From NCBI GenBank assembly GCA_964017235.1, contig OZ024935.1, positions 90,271,207 to 90,335,206 of the forward strand: DNA of 64,000 bases. Direction: 5' to 3'. The position numbers were made by a program, and so were the translations under genes. Source of the stretch: Sabellastarte sp. h YS-2021. Taxonomy: Eukaryota; Annelida; Polychaeta; Sabellida; Sabellidae. The notes under the pieces are model-generated. The model searched no databases, had not been told where the DNA came from, and saw nothing but the letters and a program-made list of their open reading frames with translations. Shown here in pieces: positions 57,694-64,000 of this stretch. Positions within the stretch are counted from its first letter, which is position 1; every line of letters starts with the position of its first letter.

Positions 57694-58024
57694 CTTATAA
57701 TAGAACATAATACTGTTGAGTATGATACACAATATGGGTACATTATGCACTTGTTATAATAGAACATAATATATTGACATATTGTTATATGATACATATT
57801 ATACATGCGTTACACATATTATACCTGACCTATTTGCAGTCTTTACAGAACCAGAACCTACTGTGGTAGGTTGAATTCTGTAATTCTTTATTAAAGAATC
57901 TTTAATGAGGTACACTTCGGGTGCATCCACCGAATTTAGCCATCACAGCAGATTGACCCATCTGATTCCAGCAGTAGTGAACACATAGCACAATTCCATG
58001 GGGCACTTTGACATTGTTCATTAG

Positions 58025-58515
58025 TGCTGGGACGATGTTCGCAAACTTCGGTATTATCGCTCGCTGGCTCATTGCCAATCAATGATCGGTAAAATTTAAG
58101 TACAACCGATATTCGCTAAATCCATTTCTTTGCAGCCTTTTGGTAACAATAAAATGCTAACCTTAATAATATTTTGTAAAAATCTGAAATATCCATCAGT
58201 TAAAATCACAAAACTAGCCGTGAATGCAATAAAAATAACGTAAATAGAAACACCTTGGGGTTTTCCAACTGTTGTCAAGGTAATCAAAATCAGCCAATCA
58301 CAAGTGAGGATACATCAAGCATAGTCTGTTAGTGAGGGAGATGTCTGTGAATGGCTTTTAGATTATATTTTGGTCATATTTGTGGTAATTTGTGTGTATT
58401 TTACTTCATATAATTTAATATTAATATTTTATCTGTCTTTTTTACACTTCGACTCCATAATCGGAAATGTTCGAAGTTTGGTTACAAATGTCCGATACGA
58501 ACATCGACACAGAAA
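58025..58515. mobile_element. hAT-like MITE, decayed
   Basis: The left AGTGCTGGGACGATGTTCG and the reverse complement of the right TGTGTCGATGTTCG pair, and AAACTTCG recurs near both ends. No clear target duplication. It sits just beyond the C-terminal end of the Mutator-type frame. Confidence 0.5.
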
Positions 58516-58535
58516 ATCCAAACGATCTCCCAGCA

Positions 58536-60136
58536 CTATTGTTCATATACATGGGTGGCAGCAGTCCAGGCATCTTCATCAAAATATCTTCTTACAACAT
58601 TAAAATCCACATGGCTGTCTCTAATCGATGAACCCACTCTATCAACATCCTGCTCCACATCTTCCTCTCCAATAGTTTTCTTTCCTTTCATTACAGTGTC
58701 AATGATATTCTCATCTACCAGCCATCTTAAAATTTGCCTTTGTCTTGACTGTATGTCCTTTTGGTGGAATGCAACTGATTTTGAAAATTTAATTCTCTTG
58801 GCCTTTGGTAATCCCATGGCTGTAGTGTGGGCTCCAAGTGGTGTTTCCCACTTTTTACTCTTGCTGACAAATTTGGCGGTGGACGAGTCTATCAAGGAAT
58901 CTCTGGCTGATGTATCCATACCTGCATCTGTGTTTGTCTCAGTTAGATCCGTTAAACCATCTGCTTCCTCTTCATTTTCATAATATCATTTTCATGATTC
59001 AATCCTATTATTTGTTCTTGTCCCTTCAGGCCTTCTACCCATTCATCCCTTACTGTGTGCCAGTTGGTGTTGTAGTAGTTCTGTACTCTCTCTGGCATGA
59101 CTTGTAGAAGTGTACTGTATTATAGGAATAAAAGACATATTCGAGTGCTTTATGATGGTTTTAAACTATCGAGCGGCTGAATATTAAAGCCACGAAGCCC
59201 GAAGAATTTGTCTTTTATTCCTATTCTAAAATGGTTATATTAATAATTTGGTCAAAATAAGTGGTAAATCTTCCGCAAAAATCAAAACAAATCCAATGTC
59301 ATGTTGGCTGTTCCATCAATACCACATACATAGTGATATCAATTGTAAAAATATAGTATATTTGTTACTCTATTTTCACAGAATCTGTAAAGAAATATTG
59401 GGAGATTGTCACTGTAGATGCTTTCACTTTGTTGTAAGCTTTAAAATGATATGCTATTTATTAAAATCAAGCAAAAAATAACAATTTTATGAATATTTTA
59501 ACCGCGAGTCGTTTGTTTACATTTGTACGCGAAGGGACGATGTACGAGATTTCAACAGCGTGCTTTATTTACCGTTCTATATTCGCCGTTCAAGCATTGC
59601 GCAAAAGACGTGTCCAAGGTCACTGCGCAGCGTACCATTTTAGAATTTCCCATATAGTCGTCTTCATCTCTACTATAAGTAATTTCTTGGATGTGGCTAA
59701 GTATTGTTGCCTTCTCACCCGATGGATTCCCCATCTTATCTATTGTAATTTCTCTACCAAATGTTCTCAAAACATGAAACAAGCAAATCTGTAAAGCAGC
59801 TTGTGGTATTTCCAATTTAATGGTAGCCCTCTCTGTCATGTCCTTGTCAGTCATACACACTTTGATTTCATTCCACGTGGGGTTGTACTTCTTGAAAGGC
59901 TGGAGCATTTTCTGGATTGATGTCTCATCTCTTTTTGAACAAGAAATGCAGCATGACAGTCATAATGCATAATGACAGTCTTTCTGGTTTTCTCTGCAAA
60001 GTGCTGTCTACTTCCTGTTAGGGTCAACCTTGAGCATTTCTTTTGCCTCCTTTAAACTTTCTTCATCCAGTTTTCTGATCTTCGGATGGTGCTGAAACAG
60101 TTCCTCACTGACTTCATGATTGTGCTCAATATGCAT
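58536..60136 (-). pseudogene. Mutator/ZSWIM-type transposase, broken
   Basis: Four - strand blocks follow the protein order. 60136-60008: HNHEVSEELFQHHPKIRKLD (His-rich DNA-binding end). 59908 to about 59650: WNEIKVCMTDKDMTERATIK then ALQICLFHVLRTFGREITID (second catalytic Asp in TDKD and the CLFH turn). 59108-58990: VMPERVQNYYNTNWHTVRDE. 58919-58536: C-terminal IIDTVMKGKKTIGEEDVEQD and VRRYFDEDAW. The same order occurs in ZSWIM1/3-like proteins and related Mutator-like transposases. The block with the first catalytic Asp is missing between 60008 and 59908, and a roughly 540-bp insert splits the middle, so this copy cannot be active. A domesticated host gene is unlikely given the damage. Confidence 0.7.
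59115..59645. mobile_element. Insert splitting the transposase frame
   Basis: Between the blocks at 59650 and 59108 the frame is replaced by unrelated DNA. Inside, TAGGAATAAAAGACA at 59122 is repeated inverted at about 59210-59224, and TTCTAAAATGG at 59225 recurs inverted at about 59640-59650. Exact ends are not resolved; possibly two MITEs. Confidence 0.5.
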
Positions 60137-60259
60137 TCACTTGCATTCAGTTGTTAACAGTGTCAAACAGGTTGACATTAATGACTAGCTCCCTGGGCAA
60201 GAGTAGAAGTGTATTCTTACAATGTATGAACTATGGTTAGTAGCTCAGGATCGATTGTC

Positions 60260-60525
60260 AAATGACAAAAGATTTTTAAAATAAAAAGACTTCTGTGACT
60301 TTGCATTCAAAACGCGATTCTGTGTATATATATGTAGAGGCGATCCCAACATTTATAGAACTTCCATGCATTCAAAACACCAGCTAACAGAAGATTTATA
60401 AAATAAAAAGACTTCCGTGACTTTGCATTCAAAACATGATTCCGTGTATATATATGTAGAGGTGATTCCGTGTTCATAGCAGTGTTGTTAAATATGCGGA
60501 TCTGTGAACATAACCATTGAAATCA
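60260..60525 (-). repeat. Right flank of the Mutator-type element, about 125-bp sub-repeats
   Basis: AAAGACTTC.GTGACTTTGCAT, TTCAAAACACCAGCTAACAG and TATATATATGTAGAGG repeat, inverted relative to 56940-57230. Long terminal repeats of this kind are usual in Mutator-like elements; no 9-bp target duplication is seen at the outer edges. Confidence 0.65.
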
Positions 60526-60529
60526 GTAC

Positions 60530-61240
60530 CCCACTTTGGCAAAAATTTGCATTCGAAAGTAGGGGTGTTGCGATAGCGATTTTTTCCTTTCAGTTTCATG
60601 TCTTGTACTTCCCGGTCAGTTACCGGTTAACCATGTCTTATTTAAAAGTTGAACTGAAGATTGGCTCAGAATTAAGAGTTCCACATTTGAAACCATAACA
60701 GTTTTTCTCAAATAAAAGGTTTAAAAATCCTTTTTGTTGAGGTACTTAATACATCAAAAAACATGAGAATAAAATTTTTTTTTCAGCCAATTTCAGTGGT
60801 AACAAACATCTTAAGATGGGCTGATTCCTAAGTTGGGCTCCAATATCTATACTTACATAAGTATAAATCAGAAGAAAAAAAATGAAAAAAAATCATCTCT
60901 GCAAATAAAAAGTGGATTATGACATTTATTTTGTATGTTAGGTTAGTAAAAATACTTTACATTGAGGTGTAAGTGGAAAACCAGTAGCTGAACTTTATGA
61001 CTGTTTGCAATAATTTATTTACTGTGCTGACGACACTGGTACTACTGCAACACCCATATACAAAAACGGCTGTCTAGGACACTGTTGTCATCACCATATT
61101 TCCTTATTTAACGTGCAAATATGCACAAGTTTTATCAATGACAATGTTATTAAATGTTACATCTTCTGTTTTGTGAAAAGTTAAGGTTTGTGCATAATAT
61201 AGCGCCAAGTAGTACCTACACGGCTGGTGTTGGATGGGTC
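60530..61240. other. OSTC intron, little recognised
   Basis: It contains the TCCTAAGTTGGGCTCCAA repeat at 60826-60843. Nothing else is supported. Confidence 0.4.
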
Positions 61241-61254
61241 CAAAGTTACCTTCT

Positions 61255-61760
61255 ACAGGGAACTAATAGAGCTAATCCAAAGAAAATTTATTTTACTGGG
61301 TTGAGGTAAATGAGGAGTGAGATCCATGACACCAGTCAGACTGGTCCAAGGTGTCCCTATATCCCTCACCCATCTTCCTTTCCAAGAACCAGCTGGCTAA
61401 GGAAGGTCCAGACAGTGTGGCCCCGGGGTAATCCCAGCCCTGGCCCCCACTCTGGATAAGTCACTTAAAGGTGACAGGTCCTTATGTCCAGTCACAGTCC
61501 TTTGCTATTACTTGGACAGGACCTTAGATCTCAGGCAGAACAAGAAGCTGGTCTTTGTCTCTGTCAAGAAAGGTTTTGACAAGGATATCTGCTCTGCCAC
61601 CGTCTCCTCGTGGATCAAGCAGACTGTGGTCCTATGCTGTGAGCTCTGACCTGCAAGCCCTCATCTTACATCAGGTTAAAGCCCATGATGTTAGGGCCTT
61701 TGCTACTTCTAAGGCCTTCCAGTTGGAGTCTCCTCAGATCAAATTAATTTCAAAAGAATA
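61255..61760 (+). mobile_element. DIRS-type retroelement fossil, tyrosine-recombinase fragment
   Basis: Translated text resembles the C-terminal half of a tyrosine recombinase of the DIRS group, with a recognisable YYLDRT and a HDVRAFA motif that fits the family's conserved H-x-x-R region. The copy is a short, broken remnant without a visible reverse transcriptase or terminal repeats. It looks moderately old. The open frame to 61812 runs beyond the recognisable part. Confidence 0.65.
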
Positions 61761-61829
61761 CTGGCACAGAAGATACTCTAAGAATAATCCAGTTACCAAG
61801 TCACACAAATAGTCAAACAAATCAACTTA

Positions 61830-62205
61830 AAAGAGTGTTGAAACAATAGATAAATCACAATCTAATCCAGTTGCCTTATCACTCCCCAGAGGTGAAACAA
61901 ATCAAGTAGAAAGCAGTAGTTGAACCATAGACACCTTATGACTTAATGACCCTTCCATTGTCAAATTAACTTAGGCAGAGTCTTGGAACAATAAAGGAAT
62001 GAAGTCTAAAGGAAAGATAGACAAATACAAGTAGACCAAGAAATAAATAATAGTATTTTAATTTCAAATGTAAAAACTTCCTGTGCAAATTATAAGTTGG
62101 GCTAGTAGTATCTGTTAGTAAATCCTTTAGATAGGATAAGCACAAAAAGTCTTAAATAATATTTCGCAAACATAGAGTGTGTAGTTGAAATTTCAATATT
62201 TAATT
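61830..62205. other. Nothing recognised
   Basis: AT-rich DNA between the DIRS fossil and the Helitron-like element. Confidence 0.35.
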
Positions 62206-64000
62206 GTATCCCTGACGCGAAGCGGGGATACTATGGATTCATCATCGTTGTCGTCCGCGTCCGCAGAGATTTCTTGTTAGCGACCTACAGTCCACATTTC
62301 TTTCCGGATTTCTTTCATATTTGGCAGGTGGCTTGATATGGTAGAGGACTCGCCACCCTATCTTTTTGGTAGGCTTTATGTCTAAATTAGGCCTGTGGTA
62401 GACAAAAATGTCTAAAATGGGGAATATTGCTTGTTAGCAACCTACAGTCCACATTTCTTTCCAGATTTCTTTCATATTTGGCAGGTGGCTTGGTATGCTA
62501 GAGGACTTGCCACCCTATCTTTTTGGTAGGCTTTATGTCTAAATTAGGCCTGTGGTAGACAAAAATGTCTAAAATGCATTAAAAGTCATGAAATCATGCA
62601 CTAAATCACTTATAACTTGAAAAGTGTTGCATTTAGAGCATTTTGTTAAAATATGTTATTCAGCTACTTTTTTCATAGCTACAACATGGTGAGTAACTTG
62701 GGTGTCTGTCTCAATAGCTAAGTGAGTAATAGCTACTTTTGGGCTTTTCAGTAACTTCCATCATGAGTAAAATCACTTGTAACTTGAAAACTGTTGCATT
62801 TACACAATTTTGTATAAATATGTTATTCAGCTACTTTTGGGTCAGCTATAACATAGTAAAATTTCAGACCTGTAGCTCATGGCATAGCTGAGTAATAGCT
62901 ACTTTTAGGTTATCACTGTTGAGTAAATTACTTATAACTTCAAAAGTATTACATTTAGAGTATTTTGTTTCAATATGTTATTCACCTATTTCGGAGTCAG
63001 CTATAACATAGTGAAGTTCCAGACCTGTGGCTCATTGCATAGCTGAGTAATAGCTACTTTGAAGTTCACACTGTTGAGTAAATCAGTTGTAATTGGAAAA
63101 CTATTGCATTTACAGAAATTTGTGTAAATATGTTATTCAGCTACTTTTGGGTCAACTATAACATAGTGAAATTACAGACCTGTAGCTCATGGCACAACTG
63201 AGCAATAGCTATTTTCAGGTACTGACTGTTGAGTAGATGAGTTGTAACTTGAAAAATATTGCATTTGGAGTATTTTGTTAAAATATGTTGTTCACCTACT
63301 TTTGGATCAGCTATAACATCGAGAAATTACAGACTTATAGCTCATGGCATAGCTGAGCAATAGCTATTTTCAGGTTCTCACTATTGAGTAAATCAGTTGT
63401 AACTTGAAAACTATTGCATTTACAGTATTTTGCTTAAATATGTTGTTCACCTAATTTTGGGTCAGCTATAACATAGAAAAAATCCAAACATGTAGCTCAT
63501 TGCATAGCTGAGTAATAGCTACTTTGAGGTTATCACTGTTGAGTAAATCAGTTATAACGTGAAAACTATTACATTTACAGTATTTTGTTTAAATATGTTA
63601 TTCACATAATTTTTGGTCAGCTATAACAGAGTGAAATTGCAGACCTCTATGTCATGGCATAGCTTACCAATATCTACTTTCAGGTTCTCACTGTTGAGTA
63701 AATCATTGTATCCACTGGATAGCCTCAGTGTGTAGAGAGATTTCACCATTACCGCTCTAACGAAAAAAAATATTATAGCTAGCCTTCTCAAGTTTGCAAG
63801 TTATATTAGAGGGTGCACCACAGTATTGTATTGGTAGGCTTTATGTTTAAATTAGGCCTGTGGGTAAATTACTTGCCTACTAAAAATGAGTAATTCTGCA
63901 TTTTCTCTAAAAGTATTGCAGATAGCAAATTTTTCTTAAATAACTCATTCACCTACTTTTGGGAGAGCTTTCACATGCTGAAGTTCCAGACCTGTAGGTA
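62206..64000 (+). mobile_element. Second copy of the composite Helitron-like element, inverted, cut by the window end
   Basis: The 5' hairpin (GTATCCCTG..CGGGGATAC, 62206-62231) and CGTCGTCCGCGTCCGC tract open the element. Then come the 157-bp pair, satellite B (units at 62918, 63073, 63228, 63383, 63538 and 63693, exactly 155 bp apart), the spacer TATAATATTTTTTTTCG (inverted) and the first bases of satellite A. Order and detail match 11559 back to about 9760. By eye the two copies agree at well over nine bases in ten. Confidence 0.9.

Noticed and set aside
58555-58983. 142-codon + strand frame
   Set aside because: It is the complement of the transposase C-terminal block on the - strand, which has the recognisable protein motifs.
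50055-60843. A single 10.8-kb transposon bounded by GGAGCCC repeats
   Set aside because: A host exon (OSTC) and several unrelated elements lie inside and there is no matching flank duplication.

Overview
The window is eukaryotic, AT-rich, intron-dominated DNA from an animal. The clearest host gene is OSTC (oligosaccharyltransferase subunit), whose first coding exon is on the + strand at 55761-55899. The repeat content suggests a marine invertebrate: tRNA-derived SINEs with a shared core, L2/CR1-like LINEs with short 3' microsatellite tails, satellite-bearing Helitron/Helentron-like elements like those known in bivalves, and a DIRS-type tyrosine recombinase relic. A lophotrochozoan, mollusc-like, is my best guess from general knowledge; no marker here fixes the phylum.

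Host genes. On the - strand, three exons with perfect splice sites, all in phase 0 (20441-20310, 18781-18662, 2716-2606), encode a short cytoplasmic tail, one membrane anchor and the start of a charged, Gln/Lys/Glu-rich stem, the layout of a Golgi type II membrane protein. A 25-nt exon at 40581-40557 may carry the true start codon. The gene runs off the left edge and I cannot name it. From about 2.7 to 40.6 kb the window is therefore mostly introns of this gene. OSTC is transcribed the other way and its later exons lie beyond the right edge, so 55.9-64 kb is probably OSTC intron 1.

Mobile DNA by region. 2.8-4.1 kb: a satellite-bearing Helitron-like element with a hairpin at each end. 5.3-5.9 kb: another hairpin end and a nested palindrome that a SINE has split. 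7.4-11.9 kb: a three-level nest, an L2-like LINE holding a second LINE, whose A-rich tail holds a 3.3-kb Helitron-like element made of four satellites. 13-20 kb: SINEs and several MITEs. 20.9-22.2 kb: a 146-bp satellite array. 25-31 kb: MITEs, a 277-codon LINE reverse-transcriptase end and a SINE with perfect target duplications. 31-39.7 kb: almost featureless AT-rich intron apart from one decayed LINE. 39.7-50 kb: an old hAT copy, satellite pieces, a hAT MITE, a GGGCGGT-rich inverted-repeat element, a foldback with 96-bp arms and a satellite-like repeat. 50.4-51.3 kb: a 155-bp array. 51.9-55.2 kb: a large decayed LINE interrupted by a hAT element. 56-60.5 kb: remains of a Mutator/ZSWIM-type transposon, itself hit by MITEs. 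61.2-61.8 kb: DIRS-type relic. 62.2 kb to the end: a second, inverted copy of the 3.3-kb Helitron-like element.

The most unusual material is the set of Helitron-like elements. At least two independent ones share a 5' terminal hairpin, a short GC-rich tract, an array of 130-157-bp units, then a 3' hairpin followed by CTAG at a T-T junction. Their arrays keep register exactly: 133 bp over ten units, and 155 bp over six steps.
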